Source of the DNA: Helianthus annuus
Lineage: Eukaryota; Streptophyta; Magnoliopsida; Asterales; Asteraceae
Assembly: GCF_002127325.2 (NCBI RefSeq)
Contig: NC_035443.2
Location: forward strand, 117,740,646-117,804,645
Length of the DNA: 64,000 bases
Direction of reading: 5' to 3'
Shown here: positions 36,419-49,490 of the stretch, in pieces
Numbering within the stretch: position 1 is the first letter of the stretch
How the letters are laid out: each line of letters begins with the position of its first letter
Notes under the pieces: model-generated
Seen by the model: the letters and a program-made list of their open reading frames with translations, nothing else
Databases searched by the model: none
Told to the model about the DNA's origin: nothing
Translations under genes and position numbers: made by a program

Positions 36419-39400
36419 GTGTGTTTTGATAAGATGATTCGATTCTCGCTCGCGAATGGTGATCTTTTATGTGTGTACGGTGAAACTGCTTCGAAAGGTC
36501 TCAAGCTCATGTCGTGTATCCAAGCTAGCAGGTATCTCCGCAAGGAATACACAGCATTCTTGGCCAACATTGTAGTAGCGGAGAAGGAAAAGAAAAAGAA
36601 GGCTGAAGTCAAAGACGTTCCAGTGGTCCGTGAATTTCCTCATGTATTCCCTGACTATCTTCCTGGACTCCCGCCAAGTCGTGATATCGACTTTCGTATC
36701 GACCTTATTCCTGGAGCTAACCCTGTTGCTAAAGCCCCTTATCGACTCGCGCCATCCGAAATGAGGGAACTCTCGAACCAACTCCAGGAGTTACTTGAAA
36801 AAGGCTTTATTCGCCCGAGCACCTCTCCTTGGGGCGCACCAGTCCTTTTCGTCAAAAAGAAGGATGGGTCGTTCAGGATGTGCATCGACTACCGAGAATT
36901 GAATAAGCTGACCATCAAGAACCGTTACCCTTTGCCTCGAATCGATGACTTATTTGATCAGCTACAAGGTGCCAAGTGCTTCTCGAAGATCGATCTACGT
37001 TCAGGCTATCATCAATTGCGCATTCAAGAGGAAGACATCCCCAAAACCGCTTTTTGAACTCGATACGGCCATTATGAATTCGTTGTTATGCCTTTTGGTT
37101 TAACTAACGCACCCGCGGTTTTCATGGATCTGATGAATCGCGTGTGTAAGCCATTTCTAGACCGTTTCGTCATCGTGTTCATTGACGATGTCTTGATCTA
37201 TTCTAAGTCGAAGACCGAACACGCGCAACATCTACGTTTGGTTCTCAAGCTACTCCAGGGGAATCAACTCTACGCCAAGTTCTCCAAGTGCGAATTCTGG
37301 CTGGAGGAGGTTCAATTTCTGGGTCACATTGTTAATAGTCAAGGTATTCATGTCGATCCCGCGAAGATTGAAGCAGTTAAGAGTTGGATTACGCCTAAGA
37401 ACCCGTCCGAAGTTCGTTCTTTTCTCGGACTAGCGGGCTATTATCGACGATTTATCGAAGGATTCTCTAAGATCGCTGTGCCGCTTACCACCCTTACTCA
37501 TAAAGACAAGTCTTTTGTTTGGGGAACTGAACAAGAGTCTGCTTTTCAAACCCTCAAGCATATGCTTTGCAATGCTCCTGTTCTCACATTGCCCGACGGA
37601 AACAATGATTTCATTGTCTATTGTGATGCTTCCAACCTTGGTCTTGGCTGTGTTCTCATGCAACGGGACAAGGTTATAGCTTACGCATCTCGTCAGCTCA
37701 AAATCCAAGAGAAGAACTATACAACCCATGATCTCGAGGTAGGCGCAGTTGTTTTTGCATTGAAGATTTGGCGACACTACCTGTATGGTACCAAGTATAC
37801 GATCTTCACCGATCACAGGAGTTTACAACACATCTTTAATCAGAAGGAACTTAACATGCGTCAACGCCGATGGGTAGAACTTCTTAACGACTACGACTGC
37901 GATATTCGTTATCACCCAGGCAAGGCAAATGTTGCTGCTGACGCGCTCAGCAGACGAAGTTATTTGCTCAGTATTAGCAATACCCAAGCCCAACATGATC
38001 TCGAAACCCTCATCCGCGAAGCCCAGCATGCTTGCTTTAACGAAAGCACATTGAAGAAAGAGAGGATCTATCACGATGGAGCTTAGCTTGTAAGCAAAGC
38101 AAATGGGATTTTCTATTATCTGGACCGAATTTGGATCCCTAAGCGGACCGATTTGCGAAAGATTATAATGAACAAAGCCCACAAATCCCGATATTCTATT
38201 CATCCCGGTGCCGACAAAATGTACCAGGACCTTCGTTACAAGTACTGGTGGCCGGGAATGAAAAGAGATATTGCCCTCTATGTTGGAAGTTGCCTGACTT
38301 GTGCGAGAGTCAAGGCTGAACATCAACGACCTTCTGGCTTACTCAAACAACCTCCAATCCCCATATGGAAGTGGGAGAGTATAGCTATGGATTTCATAAC
38401 CAAACGTCCGCCCACGCCATCAGGTCACGACAGCATTTGGGTTATAGTTGATCGTCTTACCAAATCAGCCCACTTTTTGCCAGTACGCGAAGACTACAAG
38501 GTAGAACGACTAGCCCGAATCTACACCGACGAGATCATTTGTAATCATGGTACGCCTCGTGACATCATTTCAGACCGTGATGCTCGGTTTACTTCGCGAT
38601 TGTGGGAAACGTTTCAAGCAGCTCTTGGTACGACGCTTAACCTGAGTACCGCATTCCATCCTCAAACCGACGGACAAACTGAAACAACGATCCGTACTCT
38701 TGAAGACATGCTCCGTGCGTGTGTCATAGACTTCGGTGGTAGTTGGAACAAATACCTACCATTAGTCGAATTCTCGTACAACAACAGCTATCATGCCAGC
38801 ATACAAATGGCACCATTCGAGGCCTTATATAGAAGAAGATGTCGTTCACCTATTGTGTGGCACGAGATCGGTCATTCGCAATTAACCGGTCCCGAGCTAC
38901 TACAAAAGACGACTGACAAAATCCTCCAGATTCGTGACAACTTGTCGAAAGCCAGGGATAGACAGAAAAGTTACGCCGATAGAAGACGCAAGCCCCTTGA
39001 ATTTGACGTTGGCGACTACGTACTCCTAAAGGTATCACCTTGGAAGGGTGTGGTCAGATTCGGCAAGAAAGGGAAACTAGCGCCTCGATATGTTGGACCT
39101 TTTAAGATTCTGGAAAGGATCGGCAAAGTCGCCTACAGACTCGAACTACCGGAGGAACTTAGTAACGTCCACCCGACTTTCCATGTGTCAAACCTCCGAA
39201 AATGCCTAGCTGACCATGATCTGATTGTACCTCTCGACGACCTTCAGGTCAACGAAACACTGCATTTCGTGGAAAAGCCTGTCGAAATCATGGATCGCCA
39301 AACCAAGCAACTCAAACGCTCACGCATCCCTATCGTGAAAGTCCGATGGGAAGGCAAACGAGGCACAGAGTTCACTTGGGAACTCGATAACGACATGAAG

Positions 39401-39427
39401 GCTAAGTACCAGCAGTTGTTTAAATGA
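36419..39427 (+). pseudogene. E3 pol: RT, RNase H, integrase, chromodomain (two stops)
   Basis: One continuous frame broken by two stops: TGA at 37055-37057 (the Arg codon of the TAFRTRYG motif) and TAG at 38084-38086 between RNase H and integrase. RT has LRSGYHQLR and FIDDVL; RNase H has [13 protein letters not shown] and TDHRSLQ; integrase has a zinc-finger region (HPG...SCLTC) and the complete D, D(35)E set (AMDF, SDRD, QTE). A GPY/F-like block is followed by a chromodomain-like tail (IPIVKVRWEGKRG). The order and chromodomain place it in the Tekay/Del chromoviruses. Only two changes separate this stretch from an open frame. Confidence 0.9.
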
Positions 39428-39506
39428 AAATCTGAAGTGAGAAATTGGTAAAATCATTCACAGTGCTGTGCAGCCTCGAGCCTAATTTCGGGACGAAATT
39501 CCCTAA

Positions 39507-39518
39507 ACAAGGGGAGGC
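39507..39518 (+). other. E3 polypurine tract
   Basis: ACAAGGGGAGGC immediately before the 3' LTR. Confidence 0.8.
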
Positions 39519-42077
39519 TGTAACACCCCGTGTTTTCGAATGTCAAAGTCAAAGTCAAAGTCAAAGTCCAAGTCAAGTTTGACTTCTTTGACTGTAATTA
39601 GTCTATTCTATGTTTTATTTGTATTATGTGGAGTAAGTGTTGTTAATCAGAAGAATCGAAGTAATCGAATGTTTAATCGACGCTAAACGATTTACGACTG
39701 GGAATGGGAATGGTAGGAAGTAACAATGCGATAAAGTTAATCAATTAGAAATCAAGCTAATCGAATCATCAATCAAACTCGAGACTCGAACTATGCAGCT
39801 TTGGTGTTATTATACGTGTGTGTGTGCCTTATGTGTTACCTGTGCATGTTTACTTTATGCTATGTGTGGTGATCAATCGAATCGAAACTCGAAACTCAAT
39901 CGAACTCAATCGAAATCGAAATCGAATATGGATTGTAGATGCTTGTATGTAGATATAGTGGTAGGGATTAAAAGTAATTTGAATAGGAAACTCTATCGTA
40001 CTCGTATCGTCTTCAATCGAAATCGAAATATCAGAAATCGTCGCATCAAACACTCGAAACAGGCTGTGGATCGATCAGGCTCCTAGCCGATCGAACAGCC
40101 CAGCCGATCGGACAGACCGTCCGATCGAGCAGGCTGTCCGATCGGGATGCCTGGCCGATCGGCCAACCCTTTCCCCTTTTGGAAGCCTATAAATAGGCCT
40201 GTCATTATCATTCTTTCCACTTTTGGAAACCCTCTGACCGACCAGCTCGTGCTCCCCTTCTTTTCTCATATTTCTTCCGATTTCTGTAAGTTTTCATCCT
40301 AAATCTTGTACTTTCTTGATAAATACATGCTCCTACACCTTTCTATCTTTCAAATCTTGATTTCTAACCGTGAAATCATCAAGATCTAGGCATTCTAGGA
40401 TGATGTCATCATGGTGTTCTTCAAGAACTTCATTTTTTGGCCTCAATCCACCAAGAATCACTTGGATGTAGCCGATTTCCACATAAACAAACTAAGATCT
40501 ATTACAGATCTGAACATTACATGGTGTGAAGGATTGAAAGAAGGATTTCCAACTTTCTTTCAACTCTTTTACACTCAATGCCTTCAAACCGGTAGAAACG
40601 GAGCTTGAGCCAACTCACTAATCATTCTAATGGTTGCGTGGTTCAAGATTCGGATTCTATCTACGAGGTTCACCGATTTCGGGTTAAACGTTAAACCACC
40701 GTTCCGAACCGTTCACCGGCCGGACTTGGGTGATTCCTGTCCGAGCAGGGGAAATAAGTAAGAACGAAGGTTCCATGGTTCATCTCGTTGTCAACATACC
40801 TCGATATAACGTCAAACAATCAGAACAACCAAGTGTTAGATTAACAGGCCGACCAGGTCAGGATGCTGACCAATCAGGTGACATCCCGCTGAGGACCCAT
40901 CCTGAAGTTCCTAACCGATCAGTTAAGCTGGCCGATCGAACAGGCTGTTCGATCGATCGACCTGAAAGGTAAGGACACTTCAGTGTTCTCAAATACTACA
41001 ACGAAAACTTCAAAAGGACAAGCCATCATACACAAACACATCCTACTCAAAGGAAGAAACAATCCACTCGAACAGTCTAACCGATCGAGCCTACCAGCCG
41101 ATCGAACAGGTTGTCCGAACGGACTGTCTACCCAAACGAACAACCCGTTCGATCGAACCTGCTGTTCGATCGACCAGGCTGTTCGACCCATCATCACCTG
41201 TTTCCATTTAACACGATTACTCATCGTTATGCTATCGAACTATTCAGGCTAACCCTACTCTCAAGCGCTCCCTTCAATCCATCAATCAATCGCTGTGAGT
41301 ATACTCGAACCCTTTTTGCTTTAGCACTTTTGGGTGTTACATACGTTACTTATCAAAAATCACAATCGAACACACTACTCAATTATTTAAACGCTAACCG
41401 CTCTGCATATATTACGTCACTAAATGAATGCTTGTTGTTATGTTTACACGTGGAATGATGTCTACCTGCCTTAACGACGTAGTACTATAGTTTGGACTCA
41501 GCACCCGTTCACACGGGGGTTGTTAAGGACAATTACTTGCATGGATTACGGTGGTAATCATGTATTGCGAACTGTCTCGGACAGTCAACCCGCAGTCATT
41601 GGTATCGATAGATCCATGTCGATAATTAACATGCTTCATTTTCCTCTGTGTACGTGCTAGTTATGCGTAAACTATTTCGAACTCTATATGCTAATATCAA
41701 ACTTGTATGCTCACCTTTACATTATATGTATTGACTTTATTTTAACGTATGTGACAGGTGTTTAAGATGCGTTCTTGCTAGGGAAGCAAGGCTAGAATAA
41801 AGCGTCTAGAGCCCCCAACAAATAGTTGTCTGTAGCAGTCAATCTAGGGGTCTTTAGAAGCAGAAACAATATTTATTTTACTATGTTTAAATCTGAGTTG
41901 TCGGAACATAATATTTGGCTAGATATTATTTGTAATAATTTGTTTTGCCATTTGAGGCACGGTATGGGACGTGTTACATAAATTGAATGGTAATGATAGT
42001 TGTTATGGAAACTTCTGGACAATCTGTTTCGCTCAGTGCCATGCCCCGATGATTCCGCCATCGGTTGGGGTGTGACA
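39519..42077 (+). repeat. E3 3' LTR
   Basis: 2559 bp. Same ends as the 5' LTR and close in sequence, but shortened by repeat-unit loss (near 40130) and a ~257-bp deletion at about 40866, and with a 22-bp segment near 40787 absent in the 5' copy. Confidence 0.95.
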
Positions 42078-43935
42078 CCTTATCAATTGCCTTTTTTTCC
42101 TTTTCCTCCGCTACTACGATGTGTGCTAAGAAAGCTTTGTATTCCTTGCGGAGATACTTACTCGCTTGGACACACGACATAAGCTTGAGATTCTTCGATG
42201 CGACTTCACCATAGACACAAAGTTGATCACCATTAGCGAGAGAGAAACGAATCATTTTATCAAAACAAACGACTTCAACACGATTTTCACGAAGAAAATC
42301 CATGCCTACTATGATATCAAAACTACCAAGCTGCATCGGGATAAGGTCGATAGGAAAGATGTGATTGTTGAGTTCAAGAGTACAATCACGAAGAACAGAA
42401 CGAACGGTAACGGTTCTTCCAGTGGCAACTTCAACATCGAACGTCGAGGGGAGATAGGCGCGCTTACGATTAAGGAGCTTTTCGAATTCTAACGACACAA
42501 AACAGTTATTGGCTCCAGTATTAAATAAACACGAAGCATTTATACCATTTACAAGGAACGTACCATTAACCACATTGTTATCTGCTTGAGCCTGACATGC
42601 ATTGATATTGAAGGCACGTCCGCGGGTTGCTAGCTGCTGCTGTTGCTGAGGCTGTTGAGGTTGCTGCTGTTGTAGCTCTTGCTTCATTACCCTGTCGGGG
42701 CACATGTTTGCAAAGTGGTTGGGATCACCACAAGCAAAGCAAGCTCTAGCGTGGATCGCGGGTGCATGAGCTGCTTGTTGGCCTTGAGGAGCAGGAAGGA
42801 GAGCTTGTTGAGCAGGAGCTTGACCTTGAGCTGGAGTTGGAGCTTGACGTGGACCAGTACGGCAATTAGCAGTAAAGTGGCCGTACATATTGCAGTGTAC
42901 ACAGTATCTACAAGCAATCCCCACGGGCTGATGATAGGTACAGGTAGGGCAAGCCGGGTGAGGACCAGTATATGCACGCTTGGCCAGCGGTGCATTGGTG
43001 ACCGGTGCCGCTACTTGGCGGTGTTGGGGTTCCGGTTGAGCTGGAATGGCTTGGAGCGGAGCGGCGGCGGTGACAGCGCAATTCTTGTTACTGTTGTTGT
43101 TGTTGTTGTTGTTGTTCTTTCTCTTGCGGCGGGAGGACTTTGAAGCTTGCGGTGTGGCGGTTTCGGCGGTGGAAGCGACGGTTGCTTGATGAAGGCTCTT
43201 CGAAGTGTTCTTGAAGTACCCAGCGAGAACTCGCCTGTCGTTTATCTCAGTAGCGAGTAGGTAGGTTTCTTCAATTGTTGTTGTCTTCGCGGCGTGCACG
43301 AAGTCAGCAAAACAGTCCGGTAGAGCTCGGATATACTTCTTGATTTTCATGTTAGGTGGTGCCACCTTGCCAGGACAAATGAAACTCAGCTGTTTGAAGC
43401 GCGCAGTAAGACCGGCGTTATCACCACCGTCTTGCTTGATGTGCCAAAACTCATTCTCCAACTTTTGAAGCTCGTGAGGTGGGCAAAATTCCTTCATCAT
43501 GAGGTCATTTAACTCCTCCCATGAGAGCCCGAAAGCTACATCATTCCCACGTTTGTTCCTTTCGGCAGTCCACCATTCCAGAGCCCTGGACTGGAAGACG
43601 CCGGTAGCGTTAACAGTTCGTAGGTGTTCCGGATATCCGCTCTGACGGAGCGTGACCTCGATCGAATCCAACCATTGAAACATCGTGGTAGGTCCATCTT
43701 CGCCCGTAAATTCTTTTGGTCCGTAGGCCTTGAACTGCTTAAAGCTGAAAGTGCCTTTAGGCGAGTCAGTCCTTGATTCCTCAGAGGACTTGCTGGTATT
43801 TTCGTTCAGCTCACTGACGATCTGAGGGATAAATTTCGCCATTTGCTTAGCGACGAGGGCAGCGATGCGTTTGTCCTCGTGATTTCTTCGGGCAGCAAGC
43901 GAGTGACGGGATCCAAATGATGACAGTGTCTGCAA
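42078..43935 (-). pseudogene. E2 gag and protease (catalytic Asp lost, cut by E3)
   Basis: Minus-strand Gag-protease, about 619 codons open, ending where E3 entered (42078). Capsid region (EFTGEDGPTTMFQWLDS, WWTAERNKRGND), poly-Asn and poly-Gln tracts, and two good zinc knuckles (CVHCNMYGHFTANC and CFACGDPNHFANMC). The protease triad reads LFNTGAN: the catalytic Asp is Asn (codon 42522-42520). The start is also suspect: the codon that is ATG in E3 is CTG here (43926-43924), the frame opening upstream with TTG at 43935. In sense order the E3 insertion lies between protease and reverse transcriptase. Confidence 0.88.
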
Positions 43936-45112
43936 CAGACATCGCCATAGGACTCAAACACTATATAATCGAATCTCACCCCACACGCACTACTATAAAT
44001 AAAGCTCAGGAACACACCTAAGCACATAAGCACGTATTCACGTAGACACATAACCACAGAAACACATAAGCATGTAGAGCACAGAAGCACGCAATCCACA
44101 GAAGCCACCTATATTTTGCACGTATTCACCTACATATATTGCACGGATTCACCTCTCATTCAAAGTCCGCGCGTTCGAGATTAGCGATTGCGATTAGCGA
44201 GTACACAGCGAGTAGCATAGCGAGTAACATAGCATAAGTGAGTAACATCGCGTTTTGAGGTAGATGTGCAGTGCAAATTGTGCGTATCGATCAAAGCGAA
44301 AAGCGAAACGCATATAAATCACCAAAATCAAACACGTAAACATGTAAAACCACATAATTCACATAAAAGTCCACATAAAGAGCGATAAATCACACTAAAT
44401 CACAGAGTCAGTGGTTGCAAGCTCAGAAACAGAAACACATAAAATCGGCGAATGCGAGCTTGAAATCGAAATAGATTGTCTTAAGCTTGATAGACGTTGA
44501 CTACCCAAAGTGTTTTGACTATTCTCAAGGATGTACTCGGTGTCCTTTTTGGCCTAATAGACTGTGCTCTATCACCGTCATACGGTGAATGGCACACGTC
44601 CATTCGGTTATTCAAGCACTCGAATCGTTGGAATCCATTCGAGACTTTGGTGAGAGTTTTGTATAACCAAAATAGAGGGCGGAACGAGTCATCAAGGTTT
44701 GGGTTTCACCCCTAACTTAACGTCTTCATTCCTGTTTGGTGTGATAAAATCACGAGATAGATGGAGAAATCTGCGTCGAAGTACGGATTTCACTCCTGAT
44801 TCAATGCAAATTCTCGTGTTTATAGTAAAAATGTGGGTCGAACAAGCGATCTAATCGAGAGTTTGCGGTTTTCACACCTAGTCTCAATCTAATAACTCGT
44901 TCATTTTCGAAAATAGTGTGCAGTGCTAGCCTTAGGAAAGGCTAAGTGATAGTATAGCATGATTGCAAGGAGATCGAGTAATAGAATTATGCTTGCACGG
45001 AACCCCTACCGAGTTCGCACATGGTAGTCCGTTGGTACTTAGACCATAGACTAGGTCGTTTCTAAGACATCGACCCGGACTAGGTCGAGTCTTGCCTAAT
45101 TCCCTATAGTTA
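43936..45112 (-). other. E2 leader (untranslated)
   Basis: About 1.2 kb between primer site and gag with AGCGATT/CACATAA-rich repeats; same layout as the E3 and E1 leaders. No gene seen. Confidence 0.6.
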
Positions 45113-45126
45113 TGGCTCTGATACCA
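45113..45126 (-). other. E2 primer-binding site
   Basis: Minus strand TGGTATCAGAGCCA, three bases from the 5' LTR; tRNA-Met type. Confidence 0.9.
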
Positions 45127-45129
45127 ATC

Positions 45130-47603
45130 TGTCACACCCCAACCGATGGCGAAAACATCGGGGTGAGGCACTGAGTGAAACTGATTGTCCAGGAGAAATC
45201 CATAACAACTAATATTACCAAATATTTATAAGTCATGTCCCATACCACAACATACTTAGTAAAATAATTATTACAGACAGAGCATCTCAAAGACAAATAA
45301 AAGGCTGTTCCGACAACTCATAAAATTAAATTGTTTTTGTTTCTAGACTCTCCTACTCGATTCCATGAAAGATAGCAAGCACAACATCCTAGGCATTCAA
45401 ACACCTGTCACATACGTTAAAATAGAGGTCAATACACATAGTGTAAAGGTGAGCATACAAGTTTAATAGTATAATAGATAGCGAAATCGCTTACGCATAA
45501 CCAGCATGTAACATGTAGCAAAGTGAAGCTAGTAGGTTATCGACAATGAAATATGCACAGACGTGACTGCGAGTTGTAGAATGCGTAACACATATCCCCA
45601 CTGGGACACGTGAAGTAAAGCCCTTAACAACCTCTGTCCACGACAGGTGCTGAGTACAAACTATAGTACTATCGTTGCTAAGGTGTCAGGCAACAATCAC
45701 TGTGTAAACATAACATACAAGCATTCATCGAATAACACGTAGCATGCAATAACGGTTAGCGTATAAAAGTGTTTGCGTTGTGTGTCGATTGTGATTTGAA
45801 TAAGTGACGCATGTAACACCCAAAAGTGCGTAAAGCAAAAAGGGTTCGGGTATACTCACAGATAGCATTTAACAAATAAACACCGTCTTGGATTGAGGGG
45901 AGCGCTGGAAAGTTAGCATGATTACAGAACGATAGCATAAGCGATGAATGGCGCGTTAAACGGTGAGAAGTGACTGATTGACGAACGGTCATCCGGTTGG
46001 ATGGCCATTCGGTCGGATTGACATTCGTTTGGGGTAGATGTGTTTGTATATGATGGCTTTGAAGTTTTCATTGTAGCATTTTAAAAACAGAGAACTATCT
46101 CTACTTTTCAGGTCGTTCGATTGAACGGTCATCCGATCGGATGGTCGTTCGACCTGATGGTGATCCGATCAGCGAGACATTTCAGTGAGAACAAGTTCAC
46201 AGCAGGATGGTCATTCGATCAGATGGTCTTCCGATCAGATGGAAATCCATTAGAAACTGATGATCTTTGAAAAATATGAAAATGTTTAAGTGTTGATGAT
46301 CAAATGCAATTCGATCGGATTGTCGTTCGATCGGGTCGCAATCCGATCGGACGGCAATCCGTCCAACAATCCTGATCGTTTGAAACTTGAACGTTTTGTT
46401 AAGTTGAAAAGTTTGCGGTTTGACTGAGACGGTATGACGACGTGTTAAACAACGGAAACTCCATCACGTCCAAGTCATCCGATCGAAGTGGGAATCACCC
46501 CAGCTTAATCAGTTAACTGTTCGGGATGGTCGTTCATATTCAACCCGAAATCGGTTGTCTCTTGATTGGATTCAGATCTCAGACCGACACTTCACTAGAA
46601 AATGAGTAGAAGGCCTGAACGAGCTCCGATTCTATCGGTTTTGAGTGCATTGAGTGCAAAAGAGTGGAAAGAACGTTATCAACCATCTTTCAATCCTTCT
46701 AATCATGAAAATGTTTAGATCTAGATGAAATCAGTGTTAAATCATGTTGAAATCCTTTAGATCTGAGTTGTTCTTGGTGAAATGAGGCCAAAACTTGAAG
46801 TTCATAAGAAACTCCATGATGACATCATCCTAGAACACCTCAAATCCGCTGATTTCACAGTTAAAAGTTAAGATTTAAAGGTGAAAATGATGAAGAAGTG
46901 TGTGTAGATGATAGATGTACAAGATTTGAGTCAAAAACTTACAAGAATCGCGAGAAATCGAGAGAAAAGAGGGCTGGAACATGCTGGTCGGAGGAGAGAG
47001 CTGTCACATCGCTGTTCATGATGTGACAGGGGGTATTTATAGGTTTCCAAAAGAGGAAAGGTGTGCACAAGTGTTGGATCGGATGGCAACCTGATCGGAT
47101 GGCCATCCGATCGGATGGTCATCCGTACGGATGACCATTCGATCGAATGGTCATTCGATCGAAGTGATCCGACGAGTTAGGTTTCGACGTTTCATTTCGT
47201 GCGTTGAGCGTTGCGATGCGTTTGAGCGAGTATCGATTAAGCGATGCGATAGATTAACAATAGTCACACAAATACTATATCTAACATACAATCGACATAA
47301 ATAACTTGCGTTTAGCGTTTGCGATTAGATTGCGTTGTGATAGAGTTGCGATTGCATTTTCGATTAATCACCACGAACATAAAGTAAACATGCACAAGTA
47401 ACAAATAAATAGCACGCATACGTAAAATAATATACAGAACCTAGTAATCAAGTTGCAAATGCGATTGCAATGCGATTAGCGATAAAATAGATTAGCGATT
47501 AACATGCGATTAAACTACGATTATTATAGATACTCCACATTAGCAATCTTTTCTTCCTTTGACTTTGACTTGTACATTGACTTTCGAGACGTGGGTTGTT
47601 ACA
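45130..47603 (-). repeat. E2 5' LTR
   Basis: 2474 bp, high identity to 25404-28020 in the same orientation. CGATCG-centred repeats at about 45985-46360 and 47070-47160; TATA box (minus TATAAATA) at 47041-47034. Followed by the TTAAC duplication at 47604-47608. Confidence 0.92.
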
Positions 47604-47608
47604 TTAAC

Positions 47609-49473
47609 AAACGAACCAGAGTTGGAAAACTAACAAACGCAAACAGGCTGTCCGAATGGACATCCGCTCAGATGACCATCCGCCCTTATGACCATCGGAC
47701 CGGACGACCATTCGTCCGGACACGCCATCCGACAACTGCCATCTCGCAACCGACTTAAACCTTCGCGCTCACTCTATAAATGCCGCCGTACACCTCCATT
47801 CTCTGATGTTGACACTCCCATAAGCTCCCCAAGACTCTGTTGCGATTCAAGGCCATTTTGTAAGCATTTCTCCTTGAATCTTCTCTAATCTTCATCTCTA
47901 ATCACTTCTGCATCATCTTCTTCATCAAAATCACACACAAACACTAACTTTTTCCTCGAAATCGCCTGATTTGGACCTCTTGAAGGTGGTTTCCGCTCAG
48001 TTGCTTATGCAAACTGTTGTGGAACACCATTTAATCAAGATTGGTTCTAGATCTAAGGGATTTCCACACTTTTCAACTATGTTGTGAAAGATTTCAACAC
48101 TTTTCCATCTGTTTTCAACTCTTATTCGATTTTCACACAAATTTCGATGGGATCTGGACATAAACAGACTCTCGACTCGTTCCTTAGTCGAGAGCCGGCT
48201 TAAAAACGGATTTCCACCGAAGAGATGGACCGATTTACGGGTCAAGTGTGAATCTTCATCAAGAACAACGCATTTGTCCTAATGGGCTGAGACCATCCGA
48301 CCAAATGAGCTAGGCTTGGTGAGTTTCCGTTGTTTGACACGTCGTCACGCCGTCTCCGTTAACTTCAAACTTTTTACTTAGAAAACTTTACAAAAACATT
48401 TCTACCACAGGCCATCCACTCGAATGGCCATCCGTTCGGATGATCATCCGTCCGGATGACTATCCGACCGGGGTGACCTGACTGACTATTATAGAATTCC
48501 ATTGTCTAAACAATTTAAACTAAACTCCGAATTTTAACGATTCACAAACACAACTCATTCGAATGGTCGTCTGCTCGGAGGACCATCCGTTCGAATGACC
48601 ATCCGCTCGGAGGGGTCTCATCCGTTCGGATCACCTTTCGAAAACTTAACCATCCGACATTCTGTTTACACACTGTTCAACACTCTACTCAATGACTTAC
48701 GCTTCTGTACACAGGCTAACTCAACGCGCTCCCTTCAATCCAATCCAGACTGTGTTTACTCGTTAAACACACACTGTGAGTATACTCGAACCCATTTTCA
48801 TTTAACGCACTTTTGGGTGTTACATACGTTCTATATCAAAACACAACACACAACGCAAACACTTTATAAACGCTAACTGCTCCCGCATGCTATACGTGAT
48901 CTATGAATGCTTATACTATACTTATACAGTGTTACACTAGACCACCTCTAACAAAGATAATACTATAGTTTGGACTCAGCACCAGTCGTGGATAGGGGTT
49001 GCTAGGGATCACATTACTTTACTTTACGTGTTCGCTGAACATGTGTCGCGCATACTCTACAACGCAGTCTCGTGGTTAGGTTGTATAATTGTTTGATAGT
49101 TACATGCTTCGCCCGTTACGTGATACATGCTGGTTGTGCGTAAACGCTTTTCGTACTATTACTATGCAAACTTGTGTACTCACCTTTACATTATGTATTG
49201 ACTTTATTTTAACCTATGTGACAGGTTGATTTGGATGTTATGCTGGAATCAAGTTAGGAAGTCTAGAAACCCCCTAAATAAAATCTGTGTTGTCGGAATG
49301 GAACCTGTTTTTGAGACTGATATTTGTAATGACTGTTATGCTTTATATGTTTAATAGTATGGGATATTGAACCTTAAATATATTGTCATTAATAGTTGTT
49401 ATGGATTCTCATGAACAATCTGTTTCACTCAATGCTACGCCCCGATGATTCCGCCATCGCTTGGGGTGTGACA
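47609..49473 (+). repeat. E1 5' LTR, second part
   Basis: Continues the E1 LTR after E2. Contains ATCCG(T/A)(C/T)CGGATG-type repeats (47640-47750 and 48410-48640) around a TATA box TATAAAT at 47775-47781, and ends GGGGTGTGACA. Confidence 0.8.
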
Positions 49474-49476
49474 GAT

Positions 49477-49490
49477 TGGTATCAGAGCCA
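49477..49490 (+). other. E1 primer-binding site
   Basis: TGGTATCAGAGCCA, three bases after the LTR end. Confidence 0.85.

Larger units (their letters stand above)
30878..42077 (+). mobile_element. E3: complete Ty3/gypsy Tekay-like element
   Basis: 11.2-kb plus-strand element with LTRs 30878-33670 and 39519-42077, TSD CCTTA, a tRNA-Met primer site, gag, protease, RT, RNase H, integrase and chromodomain in standard chromovirus order, and a polypurine tract. It lies in opposite orientation inside E2, a relative. LTR substitutions are few but the LTRs differ in length by 234 bp. Four coding lesions (two stops, one frameshift and a stop ending gag) make it non-autonomous. Confidence 0.95.
25404..47603 (-). 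mobile_element. E2: Ty3/gypsy Tekay-like element, interrupted by E3
   Basis: Complete minus-strand element inserted in the E1 LTR, with an exact 5-bp duplication TTAAC (25399-25403 and 47604-47608). Order in its own direction: 5' LTR 47603-45130, primer site, leader, gag-protease (43935-42078), the E3 insertion, reverse transcriptase/RNase H/integrase (30877-28054), polypurine tract, 3' LTR 28020-25404. Without E3 it is about 11.0 kb. Stops, frame changes and lost catalytic residues show it is dead. Confidence 0.92.

Noticed and set aside
42679..43143. 154-codon plus-strand frame
   Set aside because: Antisense of E2 gag.
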